Below, in pieces: positions 53,275-62,242 of a stretch of 64,000 nt of DNA; position 1 is the stretch's first letter, and each line of letters opens with the position of its first letter. The notes below the pieces were generated by a model. The model was not told where the DNA came from and did no database searches. It saw only the letters and a program-made list of their open reading frames with translations. The DNA is from DMER64 sp049652385 (lineage in GTDB: Bacteria; Bacteroidota; Bacteroidia; Bacteroidales; UBA932). The stretch covers positions 220,631 to 284,630 of the forward strand of contig JBASDX010000009.1 of the NCBI GenBank assembly GCA_049652385.1. Direction: 5' to 3'. Both the position numbers and the translations under genes were made by a program.

Positions 53275-56200
53275 GTACAACAGCACATATCACTCCTCAG
53301 TCTTTTGACGCGTTGAAAGTGCCGCTGCAGGGAACAAACCTGATAGAAGCCAGTGCCGGTACGGGAAAAACGTACTCCATTGCCCTGATGGTGCTGCGCC
53401 TGGTGCTGGAGCAAGGCAGACCTCTGAAGGAAATTCTTATGGTCACCTTTACAAATGCCGCCGTGGCCGAGTTGGAGGTACGCATACGTCTTTTTGTACG
53501 CAGGGCCTACCAATACGCCTGCGGGGACCGGACAGATACAGACAGCAACATCCAGGCCATTGTGGTTAACGCTGTCAAAGAGTGTGGATTGACGAAAAAA
53601 ACGGTTCGCCGGCGGATTCTGGCGGCCGTCAACACATTGGACGAGACGCAAATCATGACCATCCACGGTTTTTGTACAGAGGTGCTGCAAACGTATGCTT
53701 TTGAGACGGAACAGGCATTCAAATCGGAGATCCTTACCGACCAGACACTGTGGATTACCCGTATTTGCAATACGTTTTGGCGGGAAGAGGTAACTACGCT
53801 GGAGACGGGCCTGTTGGAAGTTCTTCTTACCGAGGGCAGCCCACAGCTGGTCAAAGACGATTTGACGGGTTTTGTAAGCGGCTTGTTGGATGGGAGAGTG
53901 TTCATTCCCAGAGAAGGAGACAGGTTGGCGTTGCCGGATCTGGAAGTTGCCCTTAGAGCGTCGTTGGAGCAGAAAGACAATGCTTACCGGGCGTTTGAGG
54001 AATATGTACATGGGAACTACGATTCGTTGTGTCAGGCAGCTCAAAAAAGATACCACGCCAGAAATTTTGTGGCGGGCTGCAATGGGCCGGCAGATTTTGT
54101 ATCGGCTTTTAAAGACAAATGGGAAAAAAAGTATGCAGCAACATGTTTTCCCGGTGCTGTAGATTTGTATAGTACATATGTACAACTGTCAGCATCGTGG
54201 GAAAACCTCAGGCTGGATTATATGGAATACTTGTATCTGAAGCTGCAGGACAGGGCTGTGGGAGAGATGGAACGTCTGAAGACACGAAAAAACGTACTGG
54301 GGTATGCAGATTTAATCCACAAGGTGTGGCTGGCCGTTAAAGCCGGGCGCGTTCAGGACATATTGGCAGCCAAGTACAAAGCCCTTTTCATTGATGAATT
54401 CCAGGACACCGACCAAAAGCAGTACGAAATTTTTAGCAATCTGACGGCCGATCCCATTTTTTACATTGGCGATCCCAAACAATCCATTTACGGGTGGCGC
54501 CAGGCCGATTTGAATACGTACAAAAAGGCCCGTGACGGCGTGGAGCACATCTATACCATGGATTACAATTTCCGTTCTACGCCGCGTATGGTAAAAGCAT
54601 TGAACAGCTTCTTTTCCATAGGCGATACCTTTCTGGACGACGGCATACGCTACATAGACGTGAAAGCTGATGAGGGAAAGAGAGAAATGCTACGGAGCGA
54701 GGTTTCTGTGACGCCCCTTTGGTTGTGCCAATGTAGTAATGAAACGGAAGTCATTCGGACTGTGGCAGATAAGGTGGTTGCATGGTTGGTGGATGACCGA
54801 TACCAAATACCGGCAGGAAGAAACGGGTACCGTCGTATTAAACCGTCGGACATAGGAGTCATTGTGAGAACAAACAAACAGGGAAAATACATCAAAAGGG
54901 AACTGTCGCGCAGAAATGTACCTGCTGTAATAATGACCGATTTGCAGGTCTGGAATACCGATGAGGCTCTGGATGTCTATTACCTGCTGCAGGCTGTATT
55001 GGCACCCAACAGGGAGTACATCAGCCGGGCTTTGCTCAATCCGTATTTTGGGTACGGAACGGAGCAGATTATTCACCTGGACGACCAAAAAGAATTGGCC
55101 CGATTCCGGATTTTGAAAGAGGTATGGGAAGGCGAGGGTATTTATAACGCCCTTTCTCTGTTTCTAAAAATGTATAGGGTACGTGACCATTGCAGCGTAG
55201 AGGATAACATGGAGGGGCAGCGTGCCATCACCAATTATTTGCATCTGATGGAACTGCTGCATCAGGTACAGATACAAAAAGACCTGGGACCGGAAGAGCT
55301 CCTCTCCTGGATGGCCCGTAAGATAGAAGAACCTGCCGGAGTCACTACAACGGACAACGTATCGGGCACAGATGCACAAGTGCAGCGCATAGAAAGCGAT
55401 GAAAATGCCGTTAACATTACAACTATACACAAATGCAAAGGGTTGTCGTTTCACATAGTCGTAGCTCCCTTTTTGGATTTGAAATGGAATGACAAAAACA
55501 ACCTTCTGGCTTTTCGTTTGCCCCACAAGCCACAGGGCATAGAACAAGTGGAAGAGGGAGATTACGTGACTGCCTTCAAAAGAGAAGGATTGTATGAAGA
55601 AACGGCAAAAATGCAATCGGCACAGGAAGACAGGCGGTTGATTTACGTGGCTCTGACGCGTGCTGTATACCATTGTATGTTATGCAACAGAAAGAAACCC
55701 AGCGAACTCTCCCCTTTTCTTGAAGCCGCTTTACAACATCCGGGGGACTGGTTAGGCGCAGAAACGTACACTCCCGTAGAACCTAAAAAGAGATTAAAAA
55801 AAGCGCAAAAAGAGGCTTTTGCCCATACCGGTACCTTTGAAAGCCGCAACCCGGCCGGTGTACCGCCCATGCCCCCGGGGTGGTATGTGGAGAGCTTCAG
55901 CTCCCTGGTGCAGCGCCTGCGTCCCGCTCCGGAAGAAAATTTTGCCGAGGCGTCGCCTCCGGCTGTCATTCAGCCAGAGGGCAGTGCTGAGGTATCGCCT
56001 TCTGCTCTCACGCAGCCGGAGGGTCGAGCCGCAGAGCCGACACTTCCCCGTACGGTGGAAGGACCTTCCAATGTGCCAGCGGTTGCTACGGCTCGGGCAG
56101 TGTTGAGGCCCGAAGGGATATTTCCTGCCTCGGCATACGATACGTTTATTTTTGAGCGATTGCCCAAAGGCGTAAAAACGGGGTTGTTTACGCACGCGCT

Positions 56201-56747
56201 TTTTGAAGAAATCGATTTTACAAACCCGCAGGGATGGGGAAAAGCCATCGACTCTGTATTGCGTAAATACCCGCGGTTGGTGCAGGAAGAAGACAAGGAG
56301 TACTTGCAATACCTGTTGCAGCATGTGTTGAATACACAGCTGCCGGACGGAGTGGTGTTGAACCGCGTAAGGCAGGAAGATAAGATTTCCGAAATGGCTT
56401 TTTTCTACAACCAAAGCGAGTCCTCGTTGATGGCCGGTTTTGTGGATTTGTTTTTCCGGGCCAACGGGAAATTTTATATATTGGACTGGAAGTCCAACCA
56501 CCTGGGGTATGCGGTAGAGGATTACAACCCGCAGGCGGTTGCCGGGGCCGTGGCAGACAACCATTATACCTTGCAGTACACCATTTATACCCGAGCGGCC
56601 TTGCGCTATTTGCAGCAAAAAATGAAGGGTTTTGATGCGGAACGTGATTTTGGAGGGGTGTTTTATTTGTTTATCCGTGGTATGAGGGAAGGCAATACTA
56701 CAGGGATTTATTATAAAAATGCTGCACAAGTACTAAAGGATGTATAA
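53271..56747 (+). CDS. recB: Exodeoxyribonuclease V beta subunit (RecB helicase-nuclease)
   Basis: 1158 aa. UvrD-type motor: Walker A 'EASAGTGKTYSIALMVLRL' (about residue 25), 'LMVTFTNAAVAELEVRIR', 'FIDEFQDTDQKQYEIF', 'GDPKQSIYGWRQADLNTY', and motif VI 'RLIYVALTRAVYHCML'. A low-complexity Pro/Ala/Glu linker (about 880-945) leads to a C-terminal PD-(D/E)XK nuclease with 'MAGFVDLFF...FYILDWKSNHLG' (D-K pair) and 'YTLQYTIYTRAALRYL'. All catalytic motifs are present. The end overlaps the next gene by 8 bp. Confidence 0.95.
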   Translation: MSTTAHITPQSFDALKVPLQGTNLIEASAGTGKTYSIALMVLRLVLEQGRPLKEILMVTFTNAAVAELEVRIRLFVRRAYQYACGDRTDTDSNIQAIVVNAVKECGLTKKTVRRRILAAVNTLDETQIMTIHGFCTEVLQTYAFETEQAFKSEILTDQTLWITRICNTFWREEVTTLETGLLEVLLTEGSPQLVKDDLTGFVSGLLDGRVFIPREGDRLALPDLEVALRASLEQKDNAYRAFEEYVHGNYDSLCQAAQKRYHARNFVAGCNGPADFVSAFKDKWEKKYAATCFPGAVDLYSTYVQLSASWENLRLDYMEYLYLKLQDRAVGEMERLKTRKNVLGYADLIHKVWLAVKAGRVQDILAAKYKALFIDEFQDTDQKQYEIFSNLTADPIFYIGDPKQSIYGWRQADLNTYKKARDGVEHIYTMDYNFRSTPRMVKALNSFFSIGDTFLDDGIRYIDVKADEGKREMLRSEVSVTPLWLCQCSNETEVIRTVADKVVAWLVDDRYQIPAGRNGYRRIKPSDIGVIVRTNKQGKYIKRELSRRNVPAVIMTDLQVWNTDEALDVYYLLQAVLAPNREYISRALLNPYFGYGTEQIIHLDDQKELARFRILKEVWEGEGIYNALSLFLKMYRVRDHCSVEDNMEGQRAITNYLHLMELLHQVQIQKDLGPEELLSWMARKIEEPAGVTTTDNVSGTDAQVQRIESDENAVNITTIHKCKGLSFHIVVAPFLDLKWNDKNNLLAFRLPHKPQGIEQVEEGDYVTAFKREGLYEETAKMQSAQEDRRLIYVALTRAVYHCMLCNRKKPSELSPFLEAALQHPGDWLGAETYTPVEPKKRLKKAQKEAFAHTGTFESRNPAGVPPMPPGWYVESFSSLVQRLRPAPEENFAEASPPAVIQPEGSAEVSPSALTQPEGRAAEPTLPRTVEGPSNVPAVATARAVLRPEGIFPASAYDTFIFERLPKGVKTGLFTHALFEEIDFTNPQGWGKAIDSVLRKYPRLVQEEDKEYLQYLLQHVLNTQLPDGVVLNRVRQEDKISEMAFFYNQSESSLMAGFVDLFFRANGKFYILDWKSNHLGYAVEDYNPQAVAGAVADNHYTLQYTIYTRAALRYLQQKMKGFDAERDFGGVFYLFIRGMREGNTTGIYYKNAAQVLKDV

Positions 56748-57804
56748 GATTCCGGAAAAATACTGGGAAAGGGCAGCGGACAAAGGGATTATCTGCCGGA
56801 TATGTCCGCACCAATGCCGCGTAAAAGAAGGCGGCATTGGGGTGTGTCGTACGCGTATAAACAAAGAAGGGGAGTGGTATTCGTTGGCTTATGGAAATCC
56901 TTGTTCTGCGGGAATAGATCCTGTAGAAAAAAAACCATTGTATCATTTTTTGCCGGGAACACGCATTCTTTCCATAGCAACGGCCGGATGCAATTTTCAT
57001 TGCCTGAATTGCCAGAACTGGACCATATCGCAAACGGGTCCAAAACAGGTACAACATCAGTCAGGCCAAGGTGCCCGGTCAGGCACAGGGGAATCACAGC
57101 AATACCTGATGTCCCCCAAGCAAGTGGTAGAGGCAGCTCTGCGAAACAATGCACCTTCTATTGCTTTTACCTATACAGAACCTACCGTTTTTTACGAGTA
57201 CATGTATGATACCGCTGTTCTGGCCCACTCCAAAGGGTTGAAAACAGTGATGATTTCAAATGGCTATATAAATCCTACTCCGTTGGCTGACCTTATTCCC
57301 TACCTGGATGCAGCCAACATTGACCTGAAAAGTTTGGATGACGCAACGTACCGCACCCTTACGGGAGGTCGGCTGCAACCGGTGCTGGACACGTTGCTGG
57401 CGTTGAAAAAAACCAGGGTCTGGACCGAGATAACCCACCTGGTTATTCCTCAAACAACTGATAATCCGGGGCATTTCAAAGCCCTGTGCCAATGGCTTGT
57501 TGACAACGGCTTTAAAGACAGCCCTTTGCATATTAGCCGTTTCTTCCCTAGCTACAAACTGGAACATCTGAGCCCCACTCCCATAGCGACTATGAACAGA
57601 GCCAGAGACATAGCCTTAGATGCCGGCCTTCAATATGTTTATGTAGGCAATATGCCGGAAGACGGCGACAGCCATACGTATTGTTCCCACTGCAACCGGG
57701 CAGTAATCAAACGCCACCGCCACACATTGCAGCAAGTATCTCTTACCAAAGGCACCTGCAACAACTGCGGTACATCCCTGCCCGGAATCTTGCTCCGGCT
57801 GTGA
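56740..57804 (+). CDS. amrS: AmmeMemoRadiSam system radical SAM enzyme
   Basis: 354 aa. The radical SAM motif is 'GCNFHCLNCQNW' (Cx3Cx2C). An N-terminal 'ICRICPHQCRVKEGGIGVCRTR' and a C-terminal zinc-ribbon-like pair ('YCSHCNRAV' and 'CNNCGTSLPG') flank it. In this PflA-like family the enzyme normally works with AMMECR1 and MEMO proteins in an uncharacterised modification pathway. No AMMECR1 or MEMO gene is in the window. Its start overlaps the recB end by 8 bp. Confidence 0.88.
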   Translation: MYKIPEKYWERAADKGIICRICPHQCRVKEGGIGVCRTRINKEGEWYSLAYGNPCSAGIDPVEKKPLYHFLPGTRILSIATAGCNFHCLNCQNWTISQTGPKQVQHQSGQGARSGTGESQQYLMSPKQVVEAALRNNAPSIAFTYTEPTVFYEYMYDTAVLAHSKGLKTVMISNGYINPTPLADLIPYLDAANIDLKSLDDATYRTLTGGRLQPVLDTLLALKKTRVWTEITHLVIPQTTDNPGHFKALCQWLVDNGFKDSPLHISRFFPSYKLEHLSPTPIATMNRARDIALDAGLQYVYVGNMPEDGDSHTYCSHCNRAVIKRHRHTLQQVSLTKGTCNNCGTSLPGILLRL

Positions 57805-57835
57805 TTATGTTTTTACATGCAAATACATAATTTGT

Positions 57836-59512
57836 TTGTACCTTTCCAAAAATGGAAAAGACATAAAATCATTTAAGTCAGAAATAATAAGCCGGATAGA
57901 ACTTTTCCCCAAAGGAAAGATATTTACCTTTGCTGACCTTGACTTCCCTATGGAAAAGTTTGCTAATGTAGCAGTGATCCTTTCGGATTTGTCAAAGGCA
58001 AAAAAAGTGGTCAGGGTAGAAAGAGGTGCTTATTACCGCCCTAAACAGTCAAGTTGGGGCTTGGGGGTGTTACCTATCTATCAAGATGAGCAACTGAATT
58101 ATCTGACCCGGAAATTGGACGGCTATCTTACCGGTGCGTACATATATAATAAAATGTCGCTAACTGAACAGGCTCCGTCTATATTTACTATTGCCATGAA
58201 GCAACCTGTACGTTCGTTCAAGTTTAAAAAACTATCGGTTGAATGTGTAAAAGCATATGTAGATACGCCGGATGATGAAAATACACTGTACCTGATTCGT
58301 ATTCCTAGGAAAAACTTTTTACCAGGACCTGGCTTCGTAATTATTAACTGGAGTGGTGAAAATGGTCCCTGGGATAATCCTTATGCCATAGAGTATACAT
58401 ATAAAGCTTATGATGAATATGGTAATTTACTAAACATAGATGCCTCAGAAATAGGAAAAGCTACCCCAACTTCTTGTTTTGGGGGAAACTTTGAATCCTC
58501 CACTTCTTGTTCTGTAAATCCAGAATACAGAGCACTAAGAGAGGGACCGGGGATAGGGGGAGGATTGGAAGTCTTAGAAGATGACCTCGGGCAACATGAT
58601 GACACTGGGGATAAATACGAGGTTTTTTCTTGCCCTAGTAGCAATTATATTTGCCCAGGCTATGGTCAAAAAATTACATCATATGAACAATTTCCAGATG
58701 GAATCCGCGAGGTTGTTTTCCAGAGAATAGCGAAGCCGGTTGGTGTTACGGTCAAAGGAGTAGACCTGATAGAAAAACCAAACATAGAGCAAGAAAAAAA
58801 CATGACTGTAATGTCAGCAGAAGGAGAAATTCCAAATGTTCAAATAAAGTGGTATTCCGAAAATGCAACAAATTGCACATGCACCAAAAGCACAGGAGGA
58901 GGTTGCGGGACAGGGGTTTCCCCTGTTGTGACTGAAGCAGTTTATGCAACAGGAGAAGGAGTGGTGGACCTAGGGGGACCAGAAGGAGGTGGATCAGGAG
59001 GAGATGGTGGAACAGGAGGAAGTATACCAGGTATGTGTTCGGTAAATGGAATACTTATGCCATGTGGTCCGAATAATAACCCAACGTATAATATAAATTA
59101 TACATATTATCTGGATGATGTGATAGACAATAGTGCTGGCTCTGCTTCTCCAAGTACATGTACAGAAGGAGAAACATTTAGAATAAGGTGTTCCCCGAGT
59201 CCTGGAAATGAAGTAGAGTCTTGTCCGGGCCCCACTTATTGTTCTGGAGGTATTCCATTTGAGAATGAGTGGTTCATGGAGGCTATTGGAGTATATTTTT
59301 CTAAGATTACTGAATATAATCCTCTAGTTCGTATATTTGCCGATGATGACATAGTTCCATATGGAGGAGAGACTGTTGTAAGATGGAGAACAGAAAACGT
59401 TAAAAAGTGCAATCGAGATCTCCTTGGGAGCTTGAGAACTGGCCCTCTTTATGAAAACACAACTTATGAAATTAGCTATTGCACTATCGATAGTTCTTTT
59501 TGTCCTTATTAA
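57836..59512 (+). pseudogene. DUF6088/AbiEi-like antitoxin-type domain running into a foreign cysteine-rich domain (broken or chimeric)
   Basis: The continuous frame encodes 558 aa but looks composite. Residues ~12-155 resemble DUF6088/AbiEi winged-helix antitoxins ('ISRIELFPKGKIFTFADLDF', 'RVERGAYYRPKQSSWG', 'LDGYLTGAYIYNKMSLTEQAPSIF'). From about 58310 the sequence becomes AT-rich, Gly- and Cys-rich and unrelated, with an Ig-like domain at the end ('IVPYGGETVVRWRTENVKKC'). There is no in-frame ATG: the frame opens at TTG 57836. A good ATG (57852, 5 nt after a TACCTTTC box) is one base out of frame; one extra A in the A-run 57856-57859 would restore MEKDIKSFKSEI. Confidence 0.6.
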
Positions 59513-59679
59513 TTAGTGTCTCGTTAATTTTTTTGAAAAACAACCTGTGTTTAGTTAGTTTCTACAATCAAGTTCCAAGGAGCATTGTTTTAATGTAGCT
59601 CAATGTAATTTATTGACTTTCTATCTAAAAAGGTATATTCTATAGTTAAATCAAGAACAAATCAAAATTAAATATCATT

Positions 59680-60396
59680 ATGAAAGAAAATCATAAATCC
59701 TTTCTATTATTGCTTGTATTGGTCGTAATAGTAGGGTCTCAGGTTTTCCTGAGTTGTCGCAAGAAACCCCTACCACCTCCAAATCCTCCACCGATAAATA
59801 TAGAACCTTGTCCAGAATTAGAAATTACTTATCCAGAAGGAATAATTCCCTATGGAGAAAACAATATTGTTTTCTCTTGGACTGCTAATAATGCCAAACA
59901 TGTTTATATCAATGGTGTAAAACAGTCAAGCTCAACGTCTGGGGAATATGTTATAACTGAAAGGGTGCTTAAAGATTTTACCATTAATTTTAGGGCCCTC
60001 AATATCTCAAAAGAAATAAAAAAAGATGTTACAGTTAGAGTTGGAGACTGGAAATCTTCTTTACATGGTCTTATCTCTTATCATCCTTGGGAGGAGGATA
60101 CTATAAAATTTTGGAAAAAAGGATCTTTGTATAAGGTTTGGGTTATTCCCGAGGAAGATAAGATTTTCACTCATCATTTTTTAATCAATGGAGAATTAGA
60201 GACTCGATTAAAAGATGGACCTGGAGTAGCAAAAGGACGATGGTCTTTTAGCAAAGATAAAACGAAAATTAACATTGGTAAAGGAGAAGTTGATTTCAGT
60301 CTGGACGAGGAATATTTTAGGTTTAAGGATTATGCCCCAAGTGAACTTGATGGAACTATAATGGATGTTGAGGTGGTTTTGAGGGCGTGTGAATAA
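59680..60396 (+). CDS. Predicted lipoprotein with Ig-like domain, function unknown
   Basis: 238 aa. The N-terminus has a long hydrophobic stretch ending 'VFLSC' (lipidation at C26), then a Pro-rich linker (28-41). Residues ~48-105 form an Ig-like domain ('YPEGIIPYGENNIVFSWTAN') resembling the C-terminal domain of the preceding frame ('VPYGGETVVRWRTENVKKC'). The C-terminal half has a lipocalin/META-like look ('HFLINGELETRL...GRWSFSKDKTKINIGKGEVDF'). It lies within the AT-rich block; I do not recognise a specific family. Confidence 0.7.
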   Translation: MKENHKSFLLLLVLVVIVGSQVFLSCRKKPLPPPNPPPINIEPCPELEITYPEGIIPYGENNIVFSWTANNAKHVYINGVKQSSSTSGEYVITERVLKDFTINFRALNISKEIKKDVTVRVGDWKSSLHGLISYHPWEEDTIKFWKKGSLYKVWVIPEEDKIFTHHFLINGELETRLKDGPGVAKGRWSFSKDKTKINIGKGEVDFSLDEEYFRFKDYAPSELDGTIMDVEVVLRACE

Positions 60397-60420
60397 TCTA
60401 TTAGTCTAGGCCCCCAGTTC

Positions 60421-60624
60421 TAGGACCGTCCTTCTACACAGGACTGTCCTAGGACCAAGCTTGATTCGTTTGTCTGTCTGTTCTTTTTGTTCTTTTTAAA
60501 TAACCGCTTAATCAAAGATTAAGCGGTTTTTTCTTTTCCTTTTTTCACTCTACACAGGACCGTCCTGTGTACCCACTTTTTTCACCATACACAGGACCGT
60601 CCTGTGTAGTAGAACGGTCCTGTG
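60421..60624. repeat. AGGACCGTCCT palindrome cluster 1
   Basis: It contains two perfect 19-bp palindromes ACACAGGACCGTCCTGTGT (60552-60570 and 60589-60607), shorter copies at about 60421-60431 and 60439-60449, and a half copy at 60613-60624. The 60552-60607 stretch, with spacer ACCCACTTTTTTCACCAT, recurs almost identically at 61011-61066. Confidence 0.85.
60502..60533 (+). terminator. Intrinsic terminator after the lipoprotein gene
   Basis: AACCGCTTAATC (60502-60513) pairs perfectly with GATTAAGCGGTT (60517-60528) across an AAA loop and runs into TTTTTTC. Confidence 0.9.
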
Positions 60625-60675
60625 TATTTATGTGCTATTATAGACAAGAATGTTTAACTTTTAAAATTAACGGAT

Positions 60676-60969
60676 ATGATAAAAGAAATATCAGCTTTTT
60701 CAGGCATTTTATTGCTGAGCTTGGGACTGGTGATAATTTCTCTAGTCCTATTTGTTAAAAAATTAGATGAAATTCAGGGCATTTTTGAGCTATTGGTGTT
60801 ACCAATAGGAATTATCATCTATATTGTAGTATTTGAAACATTAAAAAGAAAAGAAATAATACAAAACCTCAAAGGAGGAGACGGTTTTCTGGCTTATGCC
60901 ACAATCCTGCTTTATTTTTTATTTTTATTCATTTTCTTTTTAAGAGAAAAAAAGAAACCGCCTAAATAA
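60676..60969 (+). CDS. Small integral membrane protein, unknown function
   Basis: 97 aa with three hydrophobic helices (about 8-27, 36-54, 71-89) and a basic tail 'REKKKPPK'. There is no recognised domain. It stands alone between two palindrome clusters. Its stop codon lies inside its own terminator hairpin (AAACCGC / GCGGTTT, 60955-60980). Confidence 0.65.
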   Translation: MIKEISAFSGILLLSLGLVIISLVLFVKKLDEIQGIFELLVLPIGIIIYIVVFETLKRKEIIQNLKGGDGFLAYATILLYFLFLFIFFLREKKKPPK

Positions 60970-60980
60970 GCGGTTTTTTT
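60955..60980 (+). terminator. Intrinsic terminator overlapping the small membrane protein stop codon
   Basis: AAACCGC (60955-60961) pairs with GCGGTTT (60970-60976) followed by a run of seven T from the arm onward. The TAA at 60967-60969 is in the loop. Confidence 0.8.
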
Positions 60981-61000
60981 GCTTCTTCTCTTTTTTGCAC

Positions 61001-61066
61001 AGGACCTTTTGCACTGGACCGTCCTGTGTACCCACTTTTTTCACCATACACAGGACCGTCCTGTGC
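61001..61066. repeat. AGGACCGTCCT palindrome cluster 2
   Basis: Two palindromes (GGACCGTCC at about 61016-61024 and ACACAGGACCGTCCTGTG at 61048-61065) are separated by the same ACCCACTTTTTTCACCAT spacer as in cluster 1. A partial copy (CACAGGACC) precedes them. Confidence 0.85.
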
Positions 61067-61168
61067 AAGGGCTTTTCTTCTTTAATTTTGCCTTGTAGCT
61101 AATAAAATTACTTGCTATAATAAAGTTAATAGTTTCTATGAGAATTATTAACTAGTTAAATAATAAAA

Positions 61169-62242
61169 ATGAGAAAAATAAGAAATATTACAAGAGATGA
61201 AAGACTAAATTTTAAAAAATTACTTCCTCTCTTTCTTTTAATTTTTGCCACTCTTTCTCCATTAAGAGTAGCCAGAGCTGGCATTATTCAAGATGTTATT
61301 AATGGATTAAAGGATGGTTTTCATGCAGGTTCTTGTGTTATAGACGCAGGAGACGAGTACTGCAAGGTAGACTTAATCTATTTTCCAAGAGGAACTTATT
61401 ATGATAGAAGTTTCACTGTAAGCTCTCACTTAGAAGAGAATATAAAAATGGAAAAGAAAAAAATCTTTTTCGGGACTTGGACTTATTATACTGGAAAAGG
61501 GAAAGTGGAATATAAAACTACTAGATTTGATTTAAATGATTCCAATGGAAAAACAGTAGCAAAAATTCACGGATACGCAATACCCACTCCTGCTTTTTTA
61601 ATAATGGAAAGTTGGAAAAAAGACTCAGTGGCGGGAGATAGTAGTAATGAAGAAGTTAGCCCCCACACAAATAATTTTTCTGTTAAGGATTGTAAAATAC
61701 AAACTGGGAGTAATTCTTGTATAGCCACCATAACTATCAAGGTTCCAAATTCTTTTAAAGAGGACATGAAACTGAAAACAGAGGACGGAAGAGTGGTAGA
61801 GATGCAAAGAGACGGACTCTTAAACTATTTAAATATCATTGTTAAAAGATTTGTTGGTTATGGTCCAACAAAACATCCTGCATCCACCTTTATTCTTTAT
61901 GACAACAATGGCAGAGTAATGAATACTGGGGTCGCTAAAGCTTCTTGTCAAGATAAAAATGCCACAATAAACGAACAAGGTTATTGTGTTATAGACAAAG
62001 AGACAGTAAAAAACGGAGAAGGAGATGGGTCTGTTGTTACAGGAGACAATGAAAGCATAGTTTATAACGCTAACCCTAGTTCTTGTGTAATAAAAGAAGG
62101 AAAGAGCTCTTGCAATGTTTTGTTTAAATGGGATTTAACTAACTTGGCTTATAACACTAGAATGACCTCCAAGTATATAAAAATTTATGAAACAAAAGGA
62201 GGGGGGGGAGGAGAACAAAATAATAATGAAAGAATCTTTTAA
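61169..62242 (+). CDS. Secreted cysteine-bracketed repeat protein, 5' part (frameshifted)
   Basis: 357 codons with a signal peptide ('LLPLFLLIFATLSPLRVARA'). The protein is built of repeats that each open with a pair of cysteines in the pattern C-x-I-x-x-G-x-x-x-C: 'SCVIDAGDEYC', 'DCKIQTGSNSC', 'SCVIKEGKSSC'. Each is followed by a beta-rich stretch and a closing Cys. The frame stops soon after a run of eight G (62201-62208). Removing one G joins it in frame to the next 190 codons, which continue the same repeat, so this is one gene. The repeat resembles Patescibacteria surface/secreted proteins; function unknown. Confidence 0.7.
   Translation: MRKIRNITRDERLNFKKLLPLFLLIFATLSPLRVARAGIIQDVINGLKDGFHAGSCVIDAGDEYCKVDLIYFPRGTYYDRSFTVSSHLEENIKMEKKKIFFGTWTYYTGKGKVEYKTTRFDLNDSNGKTVAKIHGYAIPTPAFLIMESWKKDSVAGDSSNEEVSPHTNNFSVKDCKIQTGSNSCIATITIKVPNSFKEDMKLKTEDGRVVEMQRDGLLNYLNIIVKRFVGYGPTKHPASTFILYDNNGRVMNTGVAKASCQDKNATINEQGYCVIDKETVKNGEGDGSVVTGDNESIVYNANPSSCVIKEGKSSCNVLFKWDLTNLAYNTRMTSKYIKIYETKGGGGGEQNNNERIF

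Noticed and set aside
53244..54185. 313-codon open frame on the minus strand
   Set aside because: Antisense to recB, without family motifs or a promoter.
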